Positions 1-12,209 of a DNA stretch of 64,000 bases are shown piece after piece. Source of the stretch: Mesorhabditis belari. Lineage: Eukaryota > Nematoda > Chromadorea > Rhabditida > Rhabditidae. The position numbers and the translations under genes are program-made. The stretch covers positions 1-64,000 of the forward strand of contig CAUEEP010000455.1 of assembly GCA_958450365.1 (NCBI GenBank), read 5' to 3'. Below the pieces are notes generated by a model, which did not search any database, was not told where the DNA came from, and worked only from the letters and a program-made list of their open reading frames with translations. The stretch's first letter is position 1, and every line of letters starts with the position of its first letter.

Positions 1-790
1 GACGGCTCAAAGGGCAGGAATAACTGTTTCAAACCCGAATAGATGTTTGAGAATGGAATTTTAAGACATTTCAAAGTCGCTTTCTGGGGTCATACAAACA
101 GACAGACAGTTATTTCAGATTCACAATACTACTAGTTTTATATAAAGGCTTTATAATTGCTTGCTTGAATTGTGAAAAGGAGGATAAAGTCTAATAAATC
201 GAATCTATCACCTTACATCTTTCGATTTTGCGATGTCACCAAGTAAAAGCTTCGAAAAAGGTTCCCAGGGTTCTCCGTTATAAATGACGCTTTTTCCACT
301 AAAAAATGATTTTTCGGAAAAGCTGTCAGGGAGAATTTGGGAAATTTTTCCTGTTTTGAAATGAGTACATTTTTCTGTGTAGAATGACACATCTTTCATC
401 AAAATTCATCAAAAAACGCAAATTTCACCGATGTGTGTAAGACCTGAACCACTGTTTTGACGGCCCGAAAGGGCTGGAATGGAAATTTTCTGAAAGACCC
501 GAAGGACTGGAATGAAAATTTTGAAGGCCAAGGGCCTGAAATGTAACCGTGGACTTTTCTGAACTGTCTGAAAGGCCTAATGAGAGATTTGTACGGTCCT
601 AAGGGCCGAACTATGTCTATTTTCCAACCCATCAGCGCAGAAATACTTTCACGGGTCCCCCAATTGGAGCAGCAGGCGAAGCGAACGATCGTGAGCGAAC
701 AAGACCGGACGATGGAGCTAGCGAGACCGCGACAAGAGTCTCCGAATTGGAGACCAGGTTCCCAGCTCGATTTGTGAGTGTTTGGGAATG
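1..790. repeat. Inverted copy of 18.90-19.64 kb, with GGCCCTTCGGGCC-type hairpin minisatellite
   Basis: This stretch matches, in reverse orientation, the block 18,900-19,640 that lies between CLEC copies. Its middle (about 440-640) is a degenerate tandem array of roughly 40-base units. Each unit holds a short palindrome of the CCCTTCGGG or CCGAAGGGC kind next to CTTTCAGA or CGTCAAAAC. Bases 1-400 also match 27,180-27,440 in the same orientation. Several reading frames are open here only because of repeat composition; I see no supported gene apart from the coiled-coil exon at the right end. Confidence 0.7.
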
Positions 791-2245
791 GCGTTAATTG
801 GATGGAATCACCAGAGCGATAGAGACAGGGATCCAAAAATCCCCAATTTTCCATAAATGAAATGAAGGACTTGCGTCGAAGATGGGAAAAGTCAAAATGG
901 AGAATACTTTATTGATTGATAGTTGCTATTTCTTGTAGAATCCACTCTATTGTTACACACCAAAAAACGCGCATTATTTTTTTCCCTAATCTAATAGTTA
1001 ATAAAACACTTCTCCTTAGGTTTTAAATAGTTTCTAGATATTCATGGAAACTTGCTTCATGGGAGAATAGAAATATCATGGAAATTTTCTAGAAACGAAT
1101 CACCCAAGACGATAGAGAGGTTTTCTGGTAAAGGTTTTGACAGAAAGTCCAACATTTCTCACATGTTTAGGCAAAAAAGCCTTTAGACACTTTTTTAGAA
1201 ATTTGACTCTGTCTAGCCAGTCCATAACTCCCAAAGAAGAGTCCACCAAGCTGTGAAAACTAGACCTTGCTGGGTTTAGTTCAAGTGTTGGCTTTGGTTT
1301 TAACAACCAGCTTGTCGACTGAGACTAAGATTTGGATGTTTCTAGTGTTCCCCAGAAACCGCTTCTGGAGTACAGAGTTTGAGTGGCTGTTGTGAACCAG
1401 ATTATCTTCCGTCTTTAGTTTATCGATCAAGATATGACATTTGCTCAAGCCGAGGCATATTGTGCGAGTCGAAAAGAGCCATTTAGTCTCAATTCACCTT
1501 CAGGAAGAGAACGATTTTGTTTGGAAACTCGGTAAGAAATCGAAATCTGTTCAACTCTGAAAACCCATGATTTTTTGCAGAAATGTATGCTTTATAAACC
1601 AAGATAAAAACAAGATTTATTTCAACGAAAACTGTTTATTCGGAAAGAAACGTTTACTGGATCGGACTAAAGGTTGAATTTCTTCTTATTGAAGGCATAA
1701 TGTTACACTTGATTCTTTTTGGGATTTTTTGAGCCATTTTCGGAACGGTCTTTGTAAAAAAAAGATTCGTGTGACTGATAGTTCTTTGATAGAAATAATG
1801 GTTTCGATTGGGAAACCAGAGTGATTTCAATAATTAGAAAGGAAAGTCGGATAGAAATCATAGTTTGAATTGAAAGACTAAGAATAGTTTTAAAATGTTT
1901 TAAATAGTTTGAGTTGAATGGGAAAAAATTGGATGAAATATCAACAGTAAAACATAAAAATTTCTTTATTCAGAGAAATCCGAACAAAGAAATGCTTTTT
2001 AATGGATGGATGGAAGTTCGGCGGATTTCACGGTGGGGACGTTGGAGAGCCGGATTCGAACACCCACGGTTTCGTGAGATTTCAATCATCAATATTTATC
2101 GTAATTTCCAATGCATAGTTAATCCTAAAATATCTGGATCAATCTTAGGAGATTTCTTTGTGTAGAATAACGCAAAGTGTTTCATCTAAATATTTCCATC
2201 AGAAATGAACACATTTCAGCTTTGGGGCTTTGGGGCCATTACGAT
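696..2245 (+). pseudogene. CLEC copy A, decayed C-type lectin gene fragment
   Basis: This is a remnant of the CLEC family described at 25251-27084. A coiled-coil exon ends near 776 (VSELETRF in one frame, then GTGAGT). The CTLD exon follows at about 1,430-1,550 with the FDEAEAYC-type core, but an extra A near 1,472 and a changed SIHSQEEN motif break the frame. The exon with WIGL lies at about 1,629-1,672, the exon with EWTDGSS and EPDSNTH at about 1,975-2,069 (also off frame), and the terminal exon is cut off at about 2,240 by unrelated AT-rich sequence rich in ATGATC. No signal-peptide exon is present. I infer it is dead. Confidence 0.75.
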
Positions 2246-3464
2246 CATTAAATGATCATAATTACGATCCTCGATCATAATTCCATTACGATCATTTAAT
2301 AACTACCCACATAATAAAGTTTTCATTCAGGCCTTCACGGGTTTCTATCTTTTCTGACCTCCATGATATCTTTGATCCAACCACGGAAACCGGAGCCTTC
2401 GATCTATGCCGTTATTCTATTTAATTTGGACTAATAGGGACTCCTTTGATTGAAAGAGATCTTTGTTAAACTCAAAGCGATTCTCTTCCTCTTCACTCGC
2501 TTCTCGTGCCTCAAACCGATTTTCAGAGAAATCAGAGAGAAATTCGCTACACGTAATTCTCCTGCAGACTTGGCCGAGAACATCACGAGGCAAATGAATG
2601 GGGAATTTCGAATGAAATCCATTTTGATTGTATTCCATATTCCATATCTAATAGTCTATTCAAGAGCGACGAGCAAGCGAAATCCTTGCAGCTTCAGGCG
2701 GAATTCTGGGTTTTGGGAGAACTTTTTTATATAACAAAGCAGTAGACAAATCAGAGACAGTGGGAGACGAAAAGTGAATTCTCCTATGACTGGACAGAGT
2801 CAATTTCTTGAAATGTTTCCAAGCTTTTTGTTTGAAGATGTCAGAAATTGGATTTTCTCTGCCGAAGCCTTACCACAGCTGTCGCATTCTCCAGTACTGT
2901 CAGAAAATTCTCGACAAAGGTTGTGCTGAATACCAATCGGTTTTTCAGCAAACACCACCCAACTTCCCAGAAAAAGTACATCAAAAGGAATAGGTGCCTT
3001 AAATTTGTTTTGCTTTAATATTTCAATTTCGACTTACCCATCAAGACAAATCCTAACAACGAAATGAGGATGATATCCTGTAATTTTCCCATATCGTTAG
3101 CAAAACCATTTTCCACAATTGCGAAATGCCTTTTTCTATAATTCCACGCATCTCTGAGATTGAAAACTTGGTAATTCTCACGAGAATTGAATTTTCGTCT
3201 CCCACTCGTCTCTGTTTGTCTACTGCTTTGAATTGAGGAAAAAACTGTGGAAGAAAACTGTGGTAACCGTCTTGAATCAAACATCTGAACTTAAACTGCA
3301 AACCGACAGAAAATTATCGACAAAGCCGCTCCATTCTGTGGTTTTGGAGGTAGCTTCATTTCCAAGATTTTCGTTTCCTTAAAATTTCAATGATATTTCT
3401 ATTTATTTTTAGCATGAAGCAATTTTCTATGCAAATCTAGAAACTAGAATCTAGAAATTTTCTA
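2246..3464. other. Non-coding stretch with a degenerate signal-peptide exon repeat
   Basis: No convincing gene. At 2,560-2,622 on the minus strand there is a start-like exon, MDFIRNSPFICLVMFSA, which resembles a signal peptide. It is a copy of the plus-strand exons at 22,498-22,566 and 53,449-53,520. Downstream in each copy is a frame-shifted stretch that I cannot join into a protein. The rest is AT-rich repeat-derived sequence. Confidence 0.4.
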
Positions 3465-3474
3465 TGCAATTTTG

Positions 3475-3705
3475 CTGTTTGCTTTTTGGTGCAAAAATCG
3501 AATCTTTGATGGATTGACCCCCAATTTCTTTAAAGCATCGTTAACTCTGGCCAATTCTTTTGAATAGAGATCCGTATCAATGTTTTCTCCTGGATTAGCT
3601 AACTCATAGTGCACCAAGCCTTTGCAGTTCCACGAGCAACAGAGCATTACTTTCTTTCGATGAATATCAGGTTTGGGAGTAGCTTAAGGGGTCTATCTGA
3701 TAGGT
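3475..3705 (-). mobile_element. Mariner transposase fragment
   Basis: Minus-strand translation gives MLCCSWNCKGLVHYEL, then NDALKKLGVNPSKIRFLH. This is the central core of a mariner transposase, just before the second catalytic Asp. It aligns with the better copy at 57,936-58,977. The catalytic FLHDN is degraded to FLHQK and the domain stops soon after, so it is a dead fragment. No terminal inverted repeat is clear, although TTAGGTTGG occurs at about 3,718. Confidence 0.75.
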
Positions 3706-5760
3706 TCTTCCTTTTATTAGGTTGGCTGGAAAATAATTTGCTCCTTTCGCTCCTTTTGCAGATCCAATGGCTCTGCGGAGTGGTAGGAGAATATGCCGCC
3801 ATTTCCCATCACCGCTCCAAAGCTGAAATGTGTTCATTTCTGATGGAAATCCTTTGATAAAACACTTTGCGTTATTTTACGCATAGAGTTGCCTAAGATT
3901 GATCGAAATATTTTGGGATCAATTATGCATTGGAAACTGGAATAAGTATTGATGATTTCCCGTTGAAAATCTCACCTAGCGTAGGTGTTCGAATCCGGGT
4001 ATCCCTGATGCCAATCAATGAAATCCACTCGACTGAACCTTGGGGTATATCATCTGTTTTGGCAATATTTTGATGTGAGTGCGGTAGGCATTTCTTGTAC
4101 ACAGCCTCGGATTCGTCATGTCCGATAGGCGTTGCATCTCATTGCCATTTAAAAACTTATACCCTCCTTAGGACGTTCCCATGTAAATCTAATTAGTAGC
4201 ACTAGTACTAAGTCTAGTACTAATTAATCCGGTACCAAAGTATTTAAAATTTCGCTACAATTTGCCATATCAATACATGGTGACCAGTTCTGCCATCCCC
4301 CAGTCAGGAAAAGCCGTTAGTTCCAATTCCATCGAATTCACATCAAATTCTCAAAAGGGACTGTGAGATGGCAATCCACGTCTCGTCTTTACTAACATTT
4401 TCTCCACAAAGATCGTCCAGCAAAGATTGCCGTTGTTCTAGACTGACCCGTGTTCTTTGTCAGATCCACCGCTAACACTCATCCGATTACTTCAGTAATT
4501 TCACATCAAATTCAGAAAGAAAGTTAGTCAAATTCTCAAGGTCCTTGATCATAAAATGAGCATTTCATTTTCCTAGGTCATACTATTCCATGGTGCATAT
4601 AAATCTAGGTCGAGATTCTCAACAAATCTTCTGACTTCCACCAAGATCGCAAAATCTCAATCATCAAGCTATAACATTATCACATTATGAGTTTTCTTGT
4701 GACAACCATTTCTTTTTCATTTCAACTTCTCCTCGATTTCACCCTTCTATGATCAAATTTGTGTCATCTTTCTCGGATGATTGGTAAATTTCAAGTTAAT
4801 CAGTCAATTTATTCGTGTTCTTTCAAAGCACTCATATCCTTTTATTTTACCGTACACTTTTCTGGGTTTGCCCAGTTACATTTAAGTTTATCCAGTTATA
4901 TCGATGAGAATTTCAGTTCCAAAATTGAATCTCATTTAGAATAATGAAAAAGTGTTCATTTCCCTTTTTCCTTCTTGCTTTCCTTTTGGTTGGGAAAAGC
5001 CGACCTGGGAATGTTAACCGAATGGCTTGAAATAGAAGATGAAGAAGACAATAAAACATTGGGTGAAATATTATTGCAACAGAAATACTGTTCGTAGACT
5101 ACCCGAGAGCCTTTCTCATTTCCATTTCAGCGCTTTCGGTCATTTTCGGCGAACTCTCACCTCACCTATAAGGGAAGAAATACAGTGGCGGTCTAGGGGA
5201 CTGCGTTAAAGCTTTAAAGAAAGGCTCGGAACTGATTTTCTCCGGCACCCACATCGAAATGATGCTAAATGGTTTGGATCTGATCTAGATAGATTCTCTC
5301 CCAAACTTCACAAAACGAAAAAAAGCCCATGATGATCAACTTCGAGTTTCTGTGATTACCACACTTTGCGGGCGCGACTAAAATGGAAGGATTGGCATTG
5401 AATGGATTTGGTAGGTCAATACATGCCCTTTTGTGTTTGTCTTGTCTTTCCCATCGCTTAGCCCAAAGTCATTTACTCAACTTATTTCGGATCGTAAAAT
5501 TGGCAACCGTGCCGTTTTGAGGCCAAATATTCTCAGCCGCTAGGTCAGGTACAAGTCTCCATTGAGTTGCAGCTTTCTAGCGATGTAGACGATACCGCCG
5601 AGTCTACAATCTTTTTGCTTGACAGCGTTCTACATTCATTGAAATTTATTCTTTTTGTTCTTCGAAGCAAACGCATCAGGAGCTGGACTGTCCAGAATCC
5701 TCTCAGCGATTCCTGAACAGATATCTCAGTAGACAACAGAAAAGAGACACAATGCCTTTA
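3706..5760. repeat. Non-coding repeats shared with 40.4-41.0 kb and with the 23/54/56 kb unit
   Basis: No gene could be supported. Bases about 4,349-4,740 match about 40,418-40,740 (both start GGGACTGTGAGATGGCAATCC) and a second block near 5,080-5,210 matches about 40,795-41,010. From about 5,215 to 5,760 the sequence matches the dispersed unit found at 22.9-24.0, 53.9-55.0 and 55.4-56.2 kb, including the AGCTGATTTTCTCCGGCACCC motif. Confidence 0.55.
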
Positions 5761-5829
5761 GCTGAAACTTTATCGTGAAACAGAATATCTAAAAACCCCT
5801 TTTTAACTAGGAAATCACAAACTGAAGAA

Positions 5830-6970
5830 CCGGCCATCTCGTTGAAGAAAATCGCCCAACTCGAAGCCGATCTGTGGGTTTTCGCCAAATCTTTGCTTCT
5901 ATCAAAAACAGTCTTTAATTTAATCGAAGCGTTTGGGGAAGAAATGAAAAAGGACAAAGACGTCGAGATGGGTCGATGGTCAAAAATCGAAAAAAAGGCA
6001 AAAATCGCTCAAATCGAAGCGAATTTGAAAATCGCGAAGTTGGAGGCTGATTTGGTTGACGGAAGGGCGAGAAATCGAGAATTAGAAAGGAAAATCGCCG
6101 GGACGAAAAGGAAGAACGACGGTACAAGGTTTGGTGGATGTTGTGAACCAGGATTATCTTCATCGCAAGGCTTTCGATCAAGAATAACATTCGACGAAGT
6201 CGAGGCATATTGTGCGAGTCGAAAGATCCATTTAGTCTCGATTCACAGTACCGAAGAGCACGATTTGGTTTGGAGACTTGGTAAGAAATCGAAATGATTC
6301 AATTCTGAAAATTCGTGATTTTCGTAGAAATTTATGCTTTATTAACCAAAAACAATCGATATTTCAGCGATATTTCAGCGAAAACTGTTAGTTTAAACTG
6401 GGATTTCTGGATCGGACTGCGGGTTGAATTTTTCTTATCGAAAGAAATAAATAGATAGAAAGGAATGATTCTTTCGGCCATTGTCGGAAGGCTCTTTGTG
6501 AAAAAAATGACTCGTTTGACTGATAGTTCTCTGATAGAAATAATGGTTTCAATTGGGAAACTAGAATAATTTCAAGAAGAAAAAAGGAAAATCGGATCGA
6601 AATATCAATGTCTAAACATAAGAATTTCTTTATCCGGAGCAATCCGTACAAAGAAAATGCTTTTGAATGGACGGATCGAAGCTCGGAGGATTTCACGAGT
6701 TGGAGGATGGAAACGAACTGAAACAAAACCCACGCTTATGTGAGATTTTCGGCGTGAAATCATCAATATTTGTTCCAATTTCCAATGCATAATTAATCCC
6801 AAAATATTTCGATCAATTTGGGAAATTTCTTTTTGTGAAATTGCGCAAAGTGTTTGATCAAAAGATTTCCATCAGAAATTGACTCATTTCAGCTTGGGAG
6901 CGGCGATGGGAAATGGGTGGCCTATTTTCCTATCAATCAGTATCGTTTTATCTGCAAATCAGTGTTGTAT
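5830..6970 (+). pseudogene. CLEC copy B, coiled coil fused to C-type lectin domain
   Basis: Coiled-coil coding sequence (KKIAQLEADLW, then a long exon with repeated AQIEANLKIAKLEADL heptads, about 5,940-6,120) runs straight into the short CTLD intron at about 6,121. The deletion has removed the W-Y-SWYK exon that normally starts the lectin domain. The core FDEVEAYCASRK (6,190-6,286), the WIGL exon (about 6,379-6,420), the EWTD exon (6,636-6,740) and the terminal FICK exon (6,893-6,966) follow in order. A TGA lies in the EWTD exon at about 6,717. With no signal peptide exon in place I call it a pseudogene. Confidence 0.75.
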
Positions 6971-7190
6971 CAGTGTTGTATCAAAATGTGTTGTATCATC
7001 AGAAATTAACTCATTCATCGAATGACGTCAAAAAAGGAGAACAAAATCTTACAAGTGATGAAAAAACCCCAAGAAAAACCTGAGATGCTACAATTGAATT
7101 CGATGCTATTGAGATGGCCAATCCACAACCCAACTGAGCTGGAGGTCGAAGGTGTTTAACAACTCGAGTAACATCAAAAAATCGGAGCTA

Positions 7191-7485
7191 CAGTGCGTAA
7201 CAAAATGATAGATCCACCATGTTTTCGCCCCAGGAACTAGACATTTTGAATAAAAATTCCAAGTTTTAACCAAAAACAAGTTCAAAATTTAGTTTTAAAT
7301 CAATCTGCATCAAACTGTTGTTTCATCGCGAAGACATGGCGCTTATAGAAATGTTTCTATGCTTTTCGCCATTTTGCCCGCGTAACAAAATGATAGATCC
7401 ACCTTGATTTAACTACGTTTTCGTTTATCAATTGATGTTATTCAGTTTTCAAAACATGGTGGATCTATCATTCTGTTACGCACTG
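7191..7485. mobile_element. MITE derived from the Tc3-like element at 47.4 kb
   Basis: A 295-base element with inverted ends CAGTGCGTAAC...GTTACGCACTG. Bases 7,191-7,446 match the left end of the Tc3-like transposon at 47,379-47,635, including the internal second copy of the GCGTAACAAAATGATAGATC motif near 7,380. It then jumps straight to a right terminal repeat and has no coding sequence. The left flank is TA, as expected for Tc1/mariner insertion; the right flank reads CA, perhaps a mutated TA. It would depend on transposase made elsewhere. Confidence 0.85.
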
Positions 7486-7691
7486 CACTTCTTCTGACAT
7501 ATCCACATCTTCTGAAATCTTACCTCTTCTTGGGACCTCTCCCTCTTGCTCATCGCAATCAACAACTTCCCCTCCTTAAATTAACATTCATAATTGTTTC
7601 TGAGGCGCCATATTTTAGGAGTCATATCGTTCACCAAAGCCAACATCTGTCGTATTCGTAAAAATGGAATTTCTAGGATTCTTCTACTATT

Positions 7692-8383
7692 TTGAATCAA
7701 ATGAATCCTGTAACAAAAACCGAATTCCAGACTCTCTGTCTACTGGCCTTTTGCCATTTCGTTGAGGATTACGGTAAACTTAGAGTTATATCGATTGGGC
7801 TGACAATAGGAGATTTCTCAGTTTTTTTTCAGGAGTTAATGCCTTTAAAAGTCAATCTGAGAATGTTCAGTAAGTACAAGACGCCGATCAACGTTCAACC
7901 GGGACAGCACAGCTACGATCCCGGACATCCACAGAATCACGATCAATATGTGTAGTGTCAAACGGACAACAAGAATTAGTAGTTCATTGCTTTCTAGATC
8001 GAAATACACTGGCAAAGAAAGATACAACTCTATTCACTACCCGGCAATCAATGAGTGAGTGCTTTGAAGCATCTGGCTCGAAAACCCAAAACTCACAGAA
8101 AGCCATCTGCTCATCTCAAACCAGAACCCAGTTCATATATAAGAAGGTGATTCATGATCATTGTTTGAAAGCATCTCTCTTCATTACGATCATTTAATAA
8201 TTACTCACAATAATAAATTTTTCATTCAAGCCCACACTGGTTTCTGCTTTTTCTGATCTCCGAAAAATCTCCGCCTACAGAACCAACAGTGAGAACAACA
8301 AGGAAAAAACTCAAAGACAAATCGACGAGTTGAGGGACGAGAAGCGCGACCTTCACGAAGAATTGCCAGTTTCCTCATGCTGA
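7692..8383 (+). pseudogene. Small gene of unknown family, copy 1 (HSYDPGHPQNHDQY type)
   Basis: I do not recognise this family. Exons can be joined by splice motifs: one ending YDPGHPQNHDQY at about 7,948, a 48-base intron GTGTAG...TTTCTAG, then an exon RSKYTGKERYNSIHYPAINE ending before GTGAGTGC near 8,050. A further exon after CTACAG at about 8,276 encodes a charged coiled-coil tail ending DELRDEKRDLHEELPVSSC and a stop. A second copy is at 34,273-34,976, and the tail exon also occurs on the minus strand near 22,111-22,290. The upstream end is not resolved, so it may be a fragment. Confidence 0.4.
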
Positions 8384-8612
8384 TGTCTATTGATGTTCAA
8401 CACGTTTATCTAATAGTCTATTCAGGTGTGACGAGAAAGCAAAATCCTTGCAGCTTTGGCGAAATTCTGGGTTTTAGGGAAAACTTTTATATGAGATTTT
8501 TAAATAACAACTCAGAAATAAAGAAAAAGGTAATGTGCAGTTGTGTGTTTTCAGAAGACTGGATAAAATGGGATTTATTGGTTTTGTCCACAGAAAGAAC
8601 ATAAGGAACTTA

Positions 8613-10583
8613 TCAGAATTGAGAGCGAATTTTGCAGATAAAACGAAGCAGACAGCCAGGACTATAGACCCGCCATTTTCCATCGTCGCTATCAAGCTGA
8701 AATGTGTTCATTTCTGATCGAAATCCTTTGATATAACACTTTGCCTTATTTCCAAAAAGAAATCTCCCTAAGATTGATCCAAATATTTTTGAATCAAATT
8801 ATGCATCGGAAATTGGAATAAATATCGATGATTTCACGCTGGAAATCTCACATAAGTGTGGGTGTCCCAATCCGGGTCTTTCGGATCCCAATTCGTGAAA
8901 TCCACCGAACTTCCATCGGTCCATTCAAAGCATTTTCGTCGTTCGGTTTGCTCTGGATAAAGTAATTTTTGCGTTTAGACTTTGATATTTCGATCCGATT
9001 TTCCTTTTTCTTCTTGAAATTCTTCTAGTTACCCAATTGAAACCATTATTTCAATCAAAGAACTACTAGCCAAACGAATCATTTTTCACAAAAGCCTTCG
9101 GGAAATGGCTGAAAGAATATCTTATATTCTTTCAGTTTCTATATCTTATATTTATTTATGTCTTTCAATAAGAAAAACTCAACCTTCCAGTCCGATCCAG
9201 AACCCATGAAAGGGGTGAACAGTTTTCGCTGAAATAAACATCGGTTGTTCTTGGTTTACAAAGCATAAATTTCTACGATAATCATGAATTTTCAGGAATT
9301 GAATCATTTCGATTTCTTACCCAGTTTCTGAACAAAATCGTTTCTCTTCCTCACTTTGAATCGTGACTAAATGGCCCTGTCGGCCCGCACAATATACCTC
9401 AGCTTCATCAAATGTCATTTCTTGATCGATAACCTTGAGATGAAGCTAATCCTGGTTTATAACATCCGTCAAACCTTGTACAAAGAAGCGGTTTTGTCAA
9501 ATACGACCATCCATTCGGATCCAAGACCAAAGTCATCGTTCGATTTCTGAATTTCTTGGAAGAACATTACTCCGGATTCTTTAGACAAATACTCCATCCT
9601 TTTCCTTAAAAACCCACAAATATGCCCGCAACTTCTTGATTTCGGCCGTTTTGTTTTCTCTTTCAAATTCTCTAGAGGGGAATTGATTGGATTGAGTGGA
9701 ATGGGTGTTTTGGGAATGAAGAAATTTTTTTCTCCAGTCTCAGTCGACAAGAGATACCAAATGAACTCACATTTGGGTTTCGAGGTCAGAGTTCTTGCTC
9801 TGCAACGCGTTGTTTTTCCCTTCGAGCTCTCCAGTCTTGGTTTTCCTTTCCTCACTTCCGTTTTTTGAGTTCTTCTGAAAAAGGTACGGATTTTTACTAT
9901 ATATTGAGCTTGTCAAAAGAAAATTACAAAATTAGTACAATTGTGCTTCGAGATCGTCGTTCTTCCTTTTTCGTTTCGGTGATTTTCTCCATTAAATTCG
10001 CCTCATTTGAGCCAGTTTGCTGTCAATCGGCTCATCTCGACATCTTTCTCCTTCGTTTCGTTCCGCTCTGTTGCGCTGAATACTCAAATCGCTCATTATT
10101 CAAAGTCCAAAAAGATGAGCTTGAATTCTTCAAGATTTTTGATTTCACCCACATTTCCGTCTCGAGTCCGCTGATTTTTCCTCGGGCCTCGACGAGTTCT
10201 TGTTGCGTTTGATTCCTGAAAAGTCTTGTCATTGAGGCACTCAAGCCATTTCTGGTTTATTCTATCAATTTCGCTTTTCTCTCAAAAAACTCACCAATTT
10301 CTCTGACAAGATCTCAAACTATTTGAAGCTATTTGAAGGACGGTATCTTTACTGCTGAAATCTAAGATCATCGAAAACCCCTATATAATCAACTTCAAAG
10401 TACGACGATCACCAGACAGAATTTCATCTCGATCTATCGGAGCTCTGAATGGTTGACTTCATAGCTATTTGAAGGGAAAAGGATACGTGAATTGATCCAA
10501 ATGATCGCTTTGTTGAATTGACGGGGAAATTTGATGGAAAGGAGGAGAATCGTGATGAATAGACTGACGGCCATCACACCCAT
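8613..10583 (-). pseudogene. CLEC copy C, pseudogene (left arm of 12.85-kb palindrome)
   Basis: All parts of the CLEC gene are recognisable on the minus strand. The signal-peptide exon starts at 10,583 (MGVMAVSLFITILLL). Coiled-coil exons lie between about 10,240 and 9,650, and the CTLD exons at about 9,540, 9,360-9,460, 9,190-9,235 (WIGL), 8,840-8,935 and 8,613-8,697 (FICK, stop). It is broken several times: one base missing in the signal exon (CTCCTTTCC instead of CTCCTTTTCC), one missing A in the W-Y exon near 9,500, an extra A in the EEN motif near 9,350, and a missing T in the EWTDG exon near 8,913. Unlike the intact copies, its last exon keeps an extra Cys (SPGCLLRFICK). Confidence 0.8.
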
Positions 10584-10727
10584 TCTGATGAATTGGTTGA
10601 TTAGTTTTGAATTCGAGGAAATGGGAAGACCGAATCGAGAGACGATCCGATAAACAATTGTTTTTTACGGAAAGAGCTTTTGAGAGCCCTGAAATTGTTT
10701 AGGGAAAGCGATTGACTCATTAAGCCG

Positions 10728-10990
10728 TTGAAAGAATCGCTTCGAATAGAACTTCGTGCAAAAAAAAGTAACAGTTCGGGAAAAAGAAAGCCGTCAGTTC
10801 GTGTGAAGTTGGTGAGTGGAAAACGCGGGTTATCAGGAGACTACTTTCGGGGAAGGTCAACTGAACCGACCGTTCCCATAAAATCGCCACAATTATTCCT
10901 CAATCCCCGCGAGGGAGCTATCTATCTCCCCAGGCGTAAACATTTTTCCTAGAGCCTTTTGACTTCCCCAACTTCAAAATTCAAAGCTCC
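10728..10990 (-). promoter_or_regulatory. Conserved upstream region of CLEC copy C with GATA-type site
   Basis: This block is the 5' flank of copy C and matches the flanks of the CLEC genes at 30,703, 37,147 and 43,351. A TTATCAG motif (CTGATAA on the gene strand) sits at 10,830-10,836, about 250 bases from the ATG, the same distance as in the other three. GATA factors drive intestinal genes in nematodes; that this is such a site is inference. Confidence 0.35.
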
Positions 10991-11085
10991 TCGAGGTGTC
11001 ATCATTGTTGATTGTTGTTTTGGTTGTTCTATGTTTTTTTAAGTTGTTTTTGTTTTAAAGCAGAACATTTTTATAAAAAGCATAG

Positions 11086-12209
11086 CTAAACAAAGCTTCT
11101 CTCAACGGAAACTTGTTGTTTCCGGGGGGGTGGTTCTTTCTTGTTTTCGATATTCTCCATTGGCCGAAAACTGAAATGACCCGAAATGACTGAAGAATTG
11201 CCTGAAAAGAGTGTCAAAGGCATAGAAGAACCGGCCACCTCCTTGAAGAAAATCGCCCAGCTCGAAGCCGATTTGTGGCTTTTTCGCCAAATCTTTGCTG
11301 GTATCAAAAACAGTCTTTAATTTAATTTTGAATTTTCTCGAAGCATAAGTGAATATTAAAGGAAAAGGCTACTAAATAAGCAGAATTAATGAGGAAATCA
11401 AACCAGAAATTTGTTGCCAGGCAAAATACGGATTTCTCACCAAATAAAGAGAAAGGAGGAGAATGCCCGATTCGTTTAGTCATCATTCGTCAACCAACAA
11501 CAATCAATATTCATTTCAGCGAAAACTGAAAACGAAAACTTCGGCACTCTTTCGACTGTTTCCATTTGTCGAGTCATTTGGGGTAGCTCATTAAGAAAAT
11601 CTATGGAAAAATTAGTGAGTCTAAAGAGAATTCATCTACCTCGAAATTGATTTTCGGTTTTGACGTAGTACGTAGCATAGGTATGTGTACAAGTTGGATA
11701 TTTGCCTTGATAGGCATTTGAATGCTTATAAGTTTCCGGCTGTGTCTTCAAACAGCATTCCATGCAAATCGAAGCCCGCATTGAAGAGCAAACGATTTCT
11801 TCAAACGATTGAGAAGTTTATTCGGTTCTGCAGATTGACTGACTCAGTAAATTTGAAACTGGACTTTTCTTGCTTTGAACGACCCAAAGAGCCGAAACGA
11901 GGGTTTGAAGAAGCTGTCGGGTAGGAGACCAGACCGTCCATTTCCCATGGCCGCTCTAAAACTGAAATGGGTTCATTTCTAAAGAAAAGAAAAAGAAATT
12001 TCCTCAGATTGATAGAAACATGTTTGAATTAACTATGCATTGGAAACAAATAAATGAATAAATATCGATGATCTCGGAATTCCGTGATGATTTCAACTTT
12101 TTCCAGAACGAGCCGAACTTTCGTCTAAATAACTTCAATAATCTCCGCATTCCATTCATGTTCTAATAGTTTTGATCTTATTCTATTATTTAACTTTAAA
12201 TACCCAGCT
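11086..12209. repeat. Coiled-coil exon unit and fragment of unknown gene family U
   Basis: Bases about 11,190-11,275 (+) repeat the coiled-coil exon KKIAQLEADLW seen at 5.85, 38.0 (+), 30.0, 42.8 and 51.2 kb (-). Bases about 11,600-12,200 are an inverted copy of 28,890-29,480. On the minus strand they contain a degraded form of the CPTCTHTY exon of the unrecognised gene family U (see 38680-39935). No intact gene is present. Confidence 0.5.

Noticed and set aside
399..854. 151-codon minus-strand open frame
   Set aside because: It spans the hairpin minisatellite and a coil exon on the other strand; its text (FQSFGSFRKFPFQPF) is repeat-derived.
6388..6802. Minus-strand frames (MFQFVSILQL and similar) recurring at 16.6, 21.4 and 25.5 kb
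   Set aside because: They are antisense to the EWTDG exon and its introns in each CLEC copy.
7845..8027. Minus-strand hydrophobic open frame (also at 34,438-34,620) that looks like a membrane protein
   Set aside because: It lies opposite the spliced HSYDPGHPQNHDQY exon; the plus strand has proper splice sites and a conserved frame, so this is a shadow.
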